From the NCBI RefSeq assembly GCF_003710105.1, contig NZ_CP033325.1:1240001-1304000 (forward strand): 64,000 nucleotides of DNA. Direction: 5' to 3'. The notes below the pieces were generated by a model. That model was not told the origin of the DNA. It made no database searches and saw only the letters and a program-made list of their open reading frames with translations. This document shows, in pieces, positions 36,857 through 45,557 of the stretch; the first letter of the stretch is position 1, and each line of letters starts with the position of its first letter. Origin of the DNA: Georgenia faecalis. GTDB lineage: Bacteria > Actinomycetota > Actinomycetes > Actinomycetales > Actinomycetaceae. A program made the translations under genes and the position numbers.

Positions 36857-39025
36857 GTGGCCGGACTCATCAAGCGCGAGGACGTCGCGGCGGTGCGCGA
36901 GCGCGCCCGCATCGACGAGATCGTCGGGGCACACGTCACCCTCAAGCCCGCCGGCGTCGGCTCGATGAAGGGCCTGTGCCCCTTCCACGACGAGCGCACC
37001 CCGAGCTTCCACGTCCGCCCGCAGCTGGGCCTGTGGCACTGCTTCGGCTGCGACGAGGGCGGGGACGTCATCTCCTTCGTCCAGAAGATCGACCACCTGC
37101 CGTTCAGCGAGGCCGTCGAGCACCTCGCCGGCCGGGTCGGCATCCAGCTGCGCTACGAGGACGGCGGCAGCACGCGCCCCGCCAACGAGCACGGCCGCCG
37201 TCAGCGCCTCCTCGACGCGCACCGGGTCGCCGAGGAGTACTTCCGCGAGCAGATCAGCACGCCGGAGGCGCAGATCGCCCGCACCTTCCTCACCGAGCGC
37301 AGCTTCGACCGCGCCGCGGCGGACATGTTCGGCGTCGGCTACGCGCCGCAGGGCTGGGACCACCTCCTGCGGCACCTGCGCGGGCGTGGCTTCACCGAGC
37401 CGGAGCTCATCGCCTCGGGCCTGGTGAGCCAGGGCAACCGCGGCGTCTACGACCGGTTCCGCGGACGCCTCATCTGGCCGATCCGTGACATCACCGGCGA
37501 CACCATCGGCTTCGGCGCGCGGCGCCTCCACGAGGACGACCAGGGCCCCAAGTACCTCAACACCCCCGAGACCCCGATCTACAAGAAGTCACAGGTCCTC
37601 TACGGCCTCGACCTCGCCAAGCGCGCCATCGCCAAGGACAAGCGGGTCGTCGTCGTCGAGGGGTACACCGACGTCATGGCGGCGCACCTGTCCGGGGTGG
37701 GGACGGCGATCGCCACGTGCGGGACGGCGTTCGGCAGCGACCACGTCCGCATCGTCCGGCGACTCCTCGGCGACTCCGCCGACGCCGCGGCGGGGGTGAT
37801 CCTCGCGTCGGGCAGTGCCCGGGGCGGCGAGATCATCTTCACCTTCGACGGCGACGCCGCCGGGCAGAAGGCGGCCCTGCGGGCGTTCAACGAGGACCAG
37901 AACTTCGCGTCGCAGACCTTCGTCGCCGTCGAGCCCACCGGCCTCGACCCCTGCGACCTGCGCATCCAGCGCGGTGAGGGTGCGGTGCGCGACCTGGTCG
38001 CCAGCCGGCAGCCGCTCTTCGCCTTCGCCATCCGGTCGGTGCTCGCGCAGGTGGACCTCGACACCGCCGAGGGCCGCGTCGCCGGCCTGCGCGTCGCGGC
38101 CCCGGTCGTCGCCGGCATCCGCGACCACGCCCTGCGCAGCGAGTACGCCCGGGAGCTCGCCGGGTGGCTCGGCATGGACGAGGCGTCCGTCCGGCGCGCC
38201 GTCGCCGCCGCCGCGCGCGCCTCCGGTGGCCCGGGCGGCAGCGGCCAGGGCGGGGGATCCCGCCCCGACGGCAGTACGCGTTCCGAGAGTGGTCGGCCTG
38301 ACGGCGCCCGCCGGGCCGACGGCGGTGGCTACGGCCAGGGGGGCTCCGGCCAGGGGTCCCGTGGTGGTGGTTCTCGCGACGGCGGCCCACGCGACCGCGG
38401 CGGCAGCTACGGCGCCGACAGCCGGGGGTACGGACGCCAGGGCGGGCGCGACAACGCCGACTCCGGCGGCGACCGTCGCGGCGGGCAGTCGATGCCCGGG
38501 CGCCCGGGCCGGGAGGACCCGGTGGGCCGGCTCGAGCGGCAGGTCCTCGAGGTGGTGCTCCAGCTGCCCATGCACGCCGTCGGTGCCGGCTTCGACGGCC
38601 TCGCGCCCGACACGTTCACCGTTCCCGCCTACCGGGCGGTGCACGACGCCATCCGCGCCGCGGGCGGGACGGCGGCCTTCGGAGCGGAGCTCGAGCGTGT
38701 GAGCGCCGAGCTCGGGCACGACCGGGCCACGGCGCACGCCGCCTCCTGGTGGGCCGAGCAGGTGCGGGAGAACGCCGTCGGGCCGGTCGCGGGGGTCATC
38801 ACCGAGCTCGCCGTCGCTCCGCTGCCCGAGGACCGCCCCGAGGCCCTCGGCGCCTACGCCCGGGGGGTGCTCCTCGCACTTATCGAGATGGGCGTCACCC
38901 GGCAGATCGCCGACCTCAAGGGCCGGCTCCAGCGCACCGAGCCCACCGACCCGACCTACGGCGAGGTCTTCGCCGAGCTCGTCGCCCTGGAGAGCCGCCG
39001 CCGCGCCCTGCGCGTCGAGGAGTAG
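36857..39025 (+). CDS. dnaG: DNA primase
   Basis: Synthesises RNA primers at the replication fork, 722 residues. Zinc-binding domain CPFHDERTPSFHV..CFGC (about 41-64), TOPRIM catalytic core with VVEGYTD (about 266) and FDGDAAG (about 329), and a C-terminal helicase-binding domain. Residues about 455-553 form a Gly/Arg/Ser/Asp-rich disordered linker, far longer than usual. GTG 36857 was preferred because homology begins at AGLIKREDV and TACACT ends 6 nt upstream (leaderless). Longer starts at 36806 would lie before this promoter. Confidence 0.95.
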   Translation: MAGLIKREDVAAVRERARIDEIVGAHVTLKPAGVGSMKGLCPFHDERTPSFHVRPQLGLWHCFGCDEGGDVISFVQKIDHLPFSEAVEHLAGRVGIQLRYEDGGSTRPANEHGRRQRLLDAHRVAEEYFREQISTPEAQIARTFLTERSFDRAAADMFGVGYAPQGWDHLLRHLRGRGFTEPELIASGLVSQGNRGVYDRFRGRLIWPIRDITGDTIGFGARRLHEDDQGPKYLNTPETPIYKKSQVLYGLDLAKRAIAKDKRVVVVEGYTDVMAAHLSGVGTAIATCGTAFGSDHVRIVRRLLGDSADAAAGVILASGSARGGEIIFTFDGDAAGQKAALRAFNEDQNFASQTFVAVEPTGLDPCDLRIQRGEGAVRDLVASRQPLFAFAIRSVLAQVDLDTAEGRVAGLRVAAPVVAGIRDHALRSEYARELAGWLGMDEASVRRAVAAAARASGGPGGSGQGGGSRPDGSTRSESGRPDGARRADGGGYGQGGSGQGSRGGGSRDGGPRDRGGSYGADSRGYGRQGGRDNADSGGDRRGGQSMPGRPGREDPVGRLERQVLEVVLQLPMHAVGAGFDGLAPDTFTVPAYRAVHDAIRAAGGTAAFGAELERVSAELGHDRATAHAASWWAEQVRENAVGPVAGVITELAVAPLPEDRPEALGAYARGVLLALIEMGVTRQIADLKGRLQRTEPTDPTYGEVFAELVALESRRRALRVEE

Positions 39026-39187
39026 CGGGACACCCGGCAACGCGCCGCAACCCTGGCAACGCCCGGGAAACGTGGGCCACACGGTGGCGAAACACCAGTT
39101 CCCTACGGTGCGACAGACGGGCGCCGCCAGGTGCCCGCCCGCGTCGGCACTGCTGCGGCGCGGCCCTCCCGTGCCATGAGGAGCACC

Positions 39188-41128
39188 ATGCCCACCACCA
39201 CCGCATCCCGGCGACGACGGCTCGGCGCCGCCGCCGTCGGCGTCACGGCGTGCTTCAGCGCCATGGCCGTGGTCGCGCCGTCCGCGTTCGGCGTCGTGCC
39301 GGACCCGGCCCCCGCCGTCGTCGAGCTCGGCGTCGCCGACGCCTCCGCCCTGCTCGAGAGCGGCTCGACGACGTCGGTCGCGCTCGTCCAGCAGTACCTC
39401 GCCCGCATCGCCGCGTACGACGACGCGTACGGGAACCAGCCCGGCCTGTCCTCCGTCATCACGGTCAACGAGAACGCCCTCGCCGAGGCGGCGCTGCTCG
39501 ACGCCGAGCGCGCGGCCGGCACCGTCCGCGGCCCCCTCCACGGCGTGCCGATCGTCGTCAAGGACAACTACGACACGTGGGACATGCCGACGTCGAGCGG
39601 GTCGGTCGCCCTGGCGGCCTTCCAGGCGCCCGACGACGCCACGCAGGTCGAGCGGCTGCGGGCGGCGGGCGCCATCGTCATCGCGAAGACGAACCTCCAC
39701 GAGTTCGCCGCGGGGATCACGTCGATCAGCTCCCTCGGTGGGCAGACCCGCAACCCCTACGACCAGACCCGCAACCCGGGCGGCAGCAGCGGCGGCACCG
39801 GGGCGAGCGTGGCCGCGAGCCTCGCCACCGCGGGCCTCGGCTCGGACACGTGCGGGTCGATCCGGATCCCCGCCGCGCAGAACAACCTCGTCGGGCTCCG
39901 GCCGACGTGGGGCCTGTCGAGCCGGGACGGCATCGCTCCGATGTCCCACACCCAGGACGTCGGCGGGCCGATCGCCAAGACGGTCGAGGACGTCGCGCTG
40001 TTCCTCGACGCCACGGTCGGGTACGACCCCAAGGACCCCATCACGGCGCTCTCGAACGGTGAGATCCCCGAGACCTACCTCGACAGCCTCGACGACACCG
40101 CGCTCGAGGGGCGGACCATCGGCCTCCTCGTCAACCCCGAGTACCTGGGGGTGACGCCCGAGGAGCAGCCCACCTCTGCGCTCATCCGCGCGGCGATGGA
40201 GGACCTCGAGGCGCAGGGGGCGGACGTCGTCGAGATCACGATGAGCCAGGAGTACATCGACGCCATCTCCGGGTCGGGCGTCATCGGCGACGAGTTCAAG
40301 CGCGACCTCAACACCTACCTCGCCCAGGAGGGGGCCCAGTGGCCGGAGGGGCTCGCCGCCCTGACGGCCCCCGTCGACCAGCTCACCCTCTCCGACATCA
40401 TCGCCAGCGGCGACGTCACCCCGTCCGTCCTCACGAGCCTCACCCGGTTCGACGCCGCAGCTGACCTGCCCACCCCGGAGTACACCGACAGGCTCGCCCT
40501 GCAGGAGCGGGCGCGGGAGATCCTCACCGAGACCTTCGCCGAGGAGGACCTCGACGCCCTCGCCTACCCGACCATCCGCCAGGTGGCGCAGCCGGTGGGC
40601 GAGCCGCAGCCGGGGACCAACTGCGGGTCCTCCGCGCAGACCGGCTTCCCGGCGATCTCCGTGCCGGCCGGCTTCACCGACGCCGGTCTTCCCGTCGGCC
40701 TCGAGCTCATGGGCCTGCCGTTCTCCGAGCCGGACCTGCTCGCCATGAGCTACGACTACGAGCAGGCGACCGGTCACCGCACAGCCCCGGCGAGCACGCC
40801 GGAGCTCGCGGTGCCGGAGCCCGAGCCGACGCCCGAGCCGACGCCGGAGCCCACCCCGACGGACCCGGTCCCGACGCCGACCGAGCCGGTCCCGACGCCG
40901 ACGACACCGCCGACCGCGGGACCGACCGCGCCTCCCACGGAGGCCCCCATCGGTGCGCCGGGGACCCCGCCGGGCGGCGGTGCCGGAGGCGGTAGTGCCG
41001 GCGGTGAGCTCCCGCGCACCGGCACGACGGCGGGAGCCCTCGCCGGCGGTGCGGCGGCCGCGCTCGCCCTCGGCCTCGGCCTCGCAACCGTGCCGATCGC
41101 CCGACGCCGGTGGCTCGCCACCCGCTGA
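39188..41128 (+). CDS. Secreted cell-wall-anchored amidase
   Basis: Amidase-signature enzyme of 646 residues. The N-terminal signal peptide (RRRRLGAAAVGVTACFSAMAVVAPSAF) leads to the catalytic domain with the Ser-cisSer-Lys triad: Lys in IVVKDNYDT (about 123), Ser in GGSSGGTGAS (about 198) and Ser in SDTCGSIRIPA (about 222). The linker (PEPEPTPEPTPEPTPTDPVPTPT) spans about 60 residues. The tail LPRTG, hydrophobic helix and RRR is a textbook sortase signal. The natural amide is unknown. ATG 39188 has GAGGAG 5 nt upstream, inside the alternative ATG 39176 frame. Confidence 0.9.
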   Translation: MPTTTASRRRRLGAAAVGVTACFSAMAVVAPSAFGVVPDPAPAVVELGVADASALLESGSTTSVALVQQYLARIAAYDDAYGNQPGLSSVITVNENALAEAALLDAERAAGTVRGPLHGVPIVVKDNYDTWDMPTSSGSVALAAFQAPDDATQVERLRAAGAIVIAKTNLHEFAAGITSISSLGGQTRNPYDQTRNPGGSSGGTGASVAASLATAGLGSDTCGSIRIPAAQNNLVGLRPTWGLSSRDGIAPMSHTQDVGGPIAKTVEDVALFLDATVGYDPKDPITALSNGEIPETYLDSLDDTALEGRTIGLLVNPEYLGVTPEEQPTSALIRAAMEDLEAQGADVVEITMSQEYIDAISGSGVIGDEFKRDLNTYLAQEGAQWPEGLAALTAPVDQLTLSDIIASGDVTPSVLTSLTRFDAAADLPTPEYTDRLALQERAREILTETFAEEDLDALAYPTIRQVAQPVGEPQPGTNCGSSAQTGFPAISVPAGFTDAGLPVGLELMGLPFSEPDLLAMSYDYEQATGHRTAPASTPELAVPEPEPTPEPTPEPTPTDPVPTPTEPVPTPTTPPTAGPTAPPTEAPIGAPGTPPGGGAGGGSAGGELPRTGTTAGALAGGAAAALALGLGLATVPIARRRWLATR

Positions 41129-41142
41129 CGGATCCAGTGAAG

Positions 41143-41175
41143 GGAAGGGCGTCCTCCGGTGGAGGGCGCCCTTCC
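41143..41175 (+). terminator. Terminator after the amidase gene
   Basis: GGAAGGGCG (41143-41151) pairs with CGCCCTTCC (41167-41175), with an inner TCCTCC/GGAGG stem. It starts 14 nt past the stop. Confidence 0.75.
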
Positions 41176-41189
41176 TGGGCGCTCGGGCC

Positions 41190-41305
41190 CCGGTGGCCTG
41201 GCCCCGCGCCCCGCGCCCCGCGCCTCGCGTCCCGCGCCCGGTGGCCTGGCCCCGCGCCCGCCCGGCCCGCGCCCGCCCGGCCCGCGCCCGCCCGGCCCCG
41301 CACCG
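41190..41305. repeat. GC-only short repeats between convergent genes
   Basis: The stretch CCCCGCGCC / GCCCGCCCGGCCCGC repeats several times, with three near-identical 15-bp units at about 41255-41300. It lies in the 211-bp gap between the amidase and the EEP-family gene. No gene is visible. Confidence 0.75.
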
Positions 41306-41339
41306 CCAGTCGCCGCGGTCCGCTTGACCTCGACCGCCC

Positions 41340-42104
41340 CTAGTACTGCTCCACCTCGACCACGAGGGCGCGATGGTCCGACACCCCCGTGTCGATGGAG
41401 AGGGAGTCGCTGGTGGGGCGCAGTGGGCCGTCGGCGAGGATGTGGTCGAGCTGGCGGTTGGGGTCCGCCACGGGGAACGTCAGCCCCTCCGCGAGGGTGT
41501 GCCAGCCCGTCACCTGCGCCGGGCGCGAGCCCACGAGGTTGAGGTCGCCCATGAGCACGGCGGGGCGCGGCAGGTCGGCGAGCCGGTAGACGAGCCGGCG
41601 GAGCTGGACCGGGCCCCAGCCCGGGATGAACGTCAGGTGGGTGGAGACGACCGTCATGGGCCCGCCCGGGGCCTCGACGACGGCGACCAGCGCCACCCGC
41701 GGCTCGTCGAGGACCATGTTGAGCCGGCGCCGGCCGGGGAACACGACGGGCACGCGGCCGCGCAGCGCCGGGAGTTTGAGCACCGACCACGACGTCACGG
41801 GGTAGCGGCTCAGCAGCGCCACCCCGTAGCTCGCGGCGTTGGGCTGGTGGTCACCCGTGGCCCCGGTCCACACCCCGGGCAGCCCGGTGAGCGTGGCGGC
41901 GAACCGGTGGTGCGGGGCGCCCATGGCGTCGGCGGCGATGGCCGTGAGATCCGCCCCGTGGGAGCGCGGTTGGTCCCGGTCGACCTCCTGGAGCGCGAGG
42001 ACGTCGGCGTCGAGGTCCGCGACGGCGCGCGCGTAGCGGTCGAGGTCGACCTCGCGGTCGACGAGGGAACGGCCGTGGAGGATGTTGAAAGTCGCCAGAC
42101 GCAT
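41340..42104 (-). CDS. Endonuclease/exonuclease/phosphatase-family protein
   Basis: 254-residue metal-dependent phosphoesterase of the EEP superfamily. The ordered motifs are RLATFNILHG, LQEVDRDQPRS (metal Glu), STHLTFIPGW, VLMGDLN (catalytic Asp/Asn), LDHILAD and GVSDHRALVVEVE (SDH). No signal peptide is seen, and the substrate (nucleic acid, sphingomyelin-like lipid or inositol phosphate) cannot be told. ATG 42104 begins at the conserved MRLATFN. It diverges from the nucleotidyltransferase gene across 58 bp. Confidence 0.88.
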   Translation of the reverse strand: MRLATFNILHGRSLVDREVDLDRYARAVADLDADVLALQEVDRDQPRSHGADLTAIAADAMGAPHHRFAATLTGLPGVWTGATGDHQPNAASYGVALLSRYPVTSWSVLKLPALRGRVPVVFPGRRRLNMVLDEPRVALVAVVEAPGGPMTVVSTHLTFIPGWGPVQLRRLVYRLADLPRPAVLMGDLNLVGSRPAQVTGWHTLAEGLTFPVADPNRQLDHILADGPLRPTSDSLSIDTGVSDHRALVVEVEQY

Positions 42105-42162
42105 CGAGGCGATTCTTCCCCCGCGGCTGCGAGGTCGCACGCGCTCGTGTAGACCGGCACCC

Positions 42163-42789
42163 ATGTCTGATCAAGAACGCGAGGCCCTCCACGACGGCCT
42201 TCGCCTCACCGCGGTCGCCCTGTCCGACGCCGACATCCCCTTCGCCCTGTGCGGCAGCTACGCCGCGTGGGCGCGTGGTGCGCCGGAGCCCGACCACGAC
42301 GCCGACTTCGTCATCCGCGAGGAGGACGTCGACCGCGCCCGGGCCGCCGTGGCGGCCGCGGGGTTGGACGTCAAGGAGCCGGCCGAGAACTGGCTGTTCA
42401 AGGCCTACCACCACGGCGCCCTCGTCGATGTCCTCTTCCGGATCACCGGGGAGCCGGTGGACCCGGCGCTGTTCGAGCGGGCCGACGTGCTCGAGGTGCT
42501 CGCCGTCCGGATGCCGGTGCTCAGCGCGAGCGACCTGCTCTCCTCCAAGCTCCGCGTCCTCGGGGAGCACTACTGCGACTTCTCCCGCCTGCTGCCCATC
42601 GCGCGCGCCCTGCGTGAGCAGATCGACTGGGACCGGGTCACTGACGCCGTCGACGACAGCCCCTACGCGCGGGCGTTCCTCAGCCTCGTGCGCGACCTGG
42701 GGGTCGCGCCGGCGAGCCGAGCGGCGGGGGTCGCGCCGGCGAGCCGAGCGGCGGGGGTCGCGCCGGCGAGCCGAGCTGCGGCGAGCTGA
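42163..42789 (+). CDS. Nucleotidyltransferase-fold protein with repeat tail
   Basis: 208-residue protein with a minimal nucleotidyltransferase pattern: FALCGSYAAWARGAPEPDHDADFVI (GS then DxD metal site), and VDVLFRITGEPVD. Related proteins are annotated as putative nucleotidyltransferases or AbiEii-like antitoxin/toxin components, but no partner gene is adjacent. The C-terminus is three copies of GVAPASRAA, encoded by a 27-bp repeat, and the stop falls just after them. The function is unknown. Confidence 0.75.
   Translation: MSDQEREALHDGLRLTAVALSDADIPFALCGSYAAWARGAPEPDHDADFVIREEDVDRARAAVAAAGLDVKEPAENWLFKAYHHGALVDVLFRITGEPVDPALFERADVLEVLAVRMPVLSASDLLSSKLRVLGEHYCDFSRLLPIARALREQIDWDRVTDAVDDSPYARAFLSLVRDLGVAPASRAAGVAPASRAAGVAPASRAAAS
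42700..42780. repeat. 27-bp tandem repeat x3 at the 3' end of the nucleotidyltransferase gene
   Basis: Units at 42700-42726, 42727-42753 and 42754-42780 are nearly identical (the last has a GCG to TGC change near its end). They encode the terminal GVAPASRAA repeats. Confidence 0.88.
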
Positions 42790-42868
42790 GCTGCGGCGTG
42801 CCGAGCGGTGGGGCCGCCCGGCCATCGGGCAGGACGGCCCCACCACGCCCCGCGGCTAGGCTTTCGGG

Positions 42869-45367
42869 GTGCCCGGCGAGTGCCCGGGCGACGATCCCGC
42901 GGGGACGGCCGGACCGCCGTCGGGCACTGCGGAACGGACGAAGGGCAAGGCGTTGGTCGACACGCAGTACTACATCCGGTTCGAGCGCGCGACGGACGCC
43001 GTCACCACGCCCCGCGGCCTGCGGGCCGCGCTGCACGGTGAGGCGCTCGAGGTCGACGTGGTGCGCGACGACGTCGTCCGGATCCGGATCAGCCGCGGCG
43101 GGACGTTCGACGAGTCGCCGACCTTCGCCCTGTGCGTCGACCCCCTGTCCCAGGACGTCGAGCACACCGTCGAGATCGACGACGACGTCGCCCGGGTGCG
43201 CACGTCAGCTCTCGTCGTCTCGGTGTGGCTCGACCCGTTCCGGATCGACGTGCACCGCACCGACGGCAGCGCCGTCGTCGAGAGCGTCGTCGACGACGAG
43301 GGCCGCTCCTGGGCCTACGCCGTCCTCAACGACGCCTTCCACGTGCGGCGGCGCGCCCGCCGCGAGGACGCGGTCTTCGGCCTGGGGGAGAAGGCGGGCC
43401 GGCACAACCGCAAGGGCCGCAGCTTCACCCTGTGGAACACCGACGTCCTCGACCCGCAGGCGTCGGGGGAGTTCGCCGCGACGGACGCCGACGACCCCCG
43501 CTCGGACAACACGAGCGTGGAGTTCGACCCGTACTACATGTCGATCCCGTTCTTCTACCACCAGGCCGCCCGCACCGGGGCGATGGCGGCGTCGTTCGTC
43601 GACAACGGCTACCGCGCGGGTTACGACTTCTCCGAGGGCACCGAGTACTCGATGACCTTCGAGGGTGGGCAGTACTGCGAGTACGTCTTCGCGGGCCCGG
43701 ACATGCCCGACATCCTCGAGGCGTACACGTGGCTCACCGGCCGCGCGGCCCCGCCGCCGCTGTGGGCGCTCGGCTTCCACCAGTGCCGCTGGTTCGACTA
43801 CAGCCAGGACGACCTCGAGGCGCTCGCGGCCCGGCTCCGGGAGCGCGGCATCCCGTGCGACGTGCTGTGGCTCGACATCGACCACATGGACGGCTACCGG
43901 GTCTTCACCTGGAACACCGACCAGTTCCCCGACGCGCCCGGCATGCTCGAGCACCTGCGCGAGCAGGGCTTCGGTGTCATCACCATCGTCGACCCCGGCG
44001 TCAAGCACGAGCCCGGCTACGCGGTGTTCGACCAGGCGGTCGAGCGCGACGTCCTGTGCCGCACGGAGAGCGGGAGCGTCTACGTCGGCCAGGTATGGCC
44101 GGGCATCACGGCATTTCCCGACTTCGTCGAGCCGGAGGCGCGGGCGTGGTGGGGCGAGCTCAACGCCGACCACGTGCGCTCCGGCCTCGCGGGCATCTGG
44201 AACGACATGAACGAGCCCGCCACCGGCGCCATCCCGGCCGAGGCGATGCGCTTCGGGCGGGGCCAGTTCCCCCACGAGCGCTACCACAACCAGTACGCGC
44301 TGCTCATGGCCATGGGGACCACCGAGGGGCTGCTGGAGGCGATGCCGGACAAGCGCACCTTCGTGCTGAGCCGCGCCGGCTCCCCGGGGATCCAGCGCTA
44401 CGCCGCGAACTGGATGGGCGACAACATGTCGCGCTGGGAGCACCTGTGGATGAGCATTCCCATGGGCGCCGGCCTGGGCATCTCCGGCCAGCCCTTCGCG
44501 GGTGCCGACGTCGGCGGCTTCGGTGAGGACTCCAGCGCCGAGCTCCTCGCGCGCTGGACGCAGTACGGCGCGCTCACCCCGTTCTTCCGCAACCACGCCA
44601 TGGCCGGGACGGTCGACCAGTACGCGTGGTCGTTCGGCGAGGCGGTGGAGGACCTCGTGCGCGACGCCATCGCGCTGCGCTACCGGCTCATGCCGTACCT
44701 CTACGCCGCGTTCCTGCGGGCCTCGGAGACCGGCGCGCCCGTCCAGCGCCCGCTGGTCTACGACTTCCAGTACGACGCCGCGGTCCGCGACATCGACGAC
44801 CAGTACCTGTTCGGCCCCGACCTGCTCGTCGCGCCGGTGGTCGCCGCCGGCACCACCGCGCGGCAGGTCTACCTGCCCGAGGGCACCTGGTACGACTGGC
44901 ACACGGGGGAGCGGCTGGCCGGGCCGCGGTTCGTCACCGCCGCCACGCCGATGGACCGCATCCCCCTGTTCGCCCGTGGCGGCGCCGTCGTGCCGATGTG
45001 GTCCGAGGCCCCGCCGACGACGGCGGGCTACCGGCCCGACGTCGTCGAGCTCCACCTCTTCGTCCCCGGCGCGGACGGCACCCGCACCTCGTTCCTCCAG
45101 GAGGACGACGGCCTCACCTTCGCCGCGGCCGACGGCGCCCGCTACCGCACCGAGCTGGAGGTCACCCGCGCCGGGGGCCGGGTGCGGCTGGACGCCCGCG
45201 TCGACGGCGACGGGTTCGCCGAGTTCGCCCGGGAGGCGTTCCGCGTCGTGCTCCACGGGGCCGCGCCGGCGAGCGTGCTGGTCGACGGCGTCGAGACCCA
45301 GGTGCGCGACGGGCGCGTCGTGGTGCCCAACGCGGGGACGCCGTTCACGCTCGAGCTCGAGGTCTGA
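42869..45367 (+). CDS. GH31 alpha-glucosidase
   Basis: 832-residue family 31 glycosidase acting on terminal alpha-glucosidic (or alpha-xylosidic) bonds. An N-terminal beta-sandwich precedes the barrel, with WFDYSQDDLEAL, DVLWLDIDHMDGYRVFTWN, the nucleophile in IWNDMNEP (Asp about 446) and the acid/base in WMGDNMSRW (Asp about 518), then distal beta domains. No signal peptide, so it is probably cytoplasmic. GTG 42869 lies 6 nt after TAGGCT (leaderless); a later GTG at 42955 is also possible. It could serve the mal locus but is not linked to it. Confidence 0.92.
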   Translation: MPGECPGDDPAGTAGPPSGTAERTKGKALVDTQYYIRFERATDAVTTPRGLRAALHGEALEVDVVRDDVVRIRISRGGTFDESPTFALCVDPLSQDVEHTVEIDDDVARVRTSALVVSVWLDPFRIDVHRTDGSAVVESVVDDEGRSWAYAVLNDAFHVRRRARREDAVFGLGEKAGRHNRKGRSFTLWNTDVLDPQASGEFAATDADDPRSDNTSVEFDPYYMSIPFFYHQAARTGAMAASFVDNGYRAGYDFSEGTEYSMTFEGGQYCEYVFAGPDMPDILEAYTWLTGRAAPPPLWALGFHQCRWFDYSQDDLEALAARLRERGIPCDVLWLDIDHMDGYRVFTWNTDQFPDAPGMLEHLREQGFGVITIVDPGVKHEPGYAVFDQAVERDVLCRTESGSVYVGQVWPGITAFPDFVEPEARAWWGELNADHVRSGLAGIWNDMNEPATGAIPAEAMRFGRGQFPHERYHNQYALLMAMGTTEGLLEAMPDKRTFVLSRAGSPGIQRYAANWMGDNMSRWEHLWMSIPMGAGLGISGQPFAGADVGGFGEDSSAELLARWTQYGALTPFFRNHAMAGTVDQYAWSFGEAVEDLVRDAIALRYRLMPYLYAAFLRASETGAPVQRPLVYDFQYDAAVRDIDDQYLFGPDLLVAPVVAAGTTARQVYLPEGTWYDWHTGERLAGPRFVTAATPMDRIPLFARGGAVVPMWSEAPPTTAGYRPDVVELHLFVPGADGTRTSFLQEDDGLTFAAADGARYRTELEVTRAGGRVRLDARVDGDGFAEFAREAFRVVLHGAAPASVLVDGVETQVRDGRVVVPNAGTPFTLELEV

Positions 45368-45557
45368 GCCCGGGGGCTGGCCGGCGCCCGGTTCCGGCGT
45401 CCGGCGCGACATTTGTCGCGGAATGGTCAACGGGGGCTCCGCCGGCGCAATAGGTTGCAGGGGCGCGCGACGTCGTCGCGCGTCGGCTGGGAGCCGGGGA
45501 CCCCCGCGTAACGGTGCCCCTGGTGACCGGCGTCCCTCCCACCCAAAGGATTCGTTC

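Noticed and set aside
37589-40777. Minus-strand open frame of 1062 codons over dnaG and the amidase
   Set aside because: It spans two clear plus-strand genes and their gap, and has shadow composition without motifs.
42163-42789. Toxin-antitoxin system based on the nucleotidyltransferase-fold protein
   Set aside because: No second small gene is adjacent on the same strand; the neighbours are a divergent EEP hydrolase and a large glycosidase.
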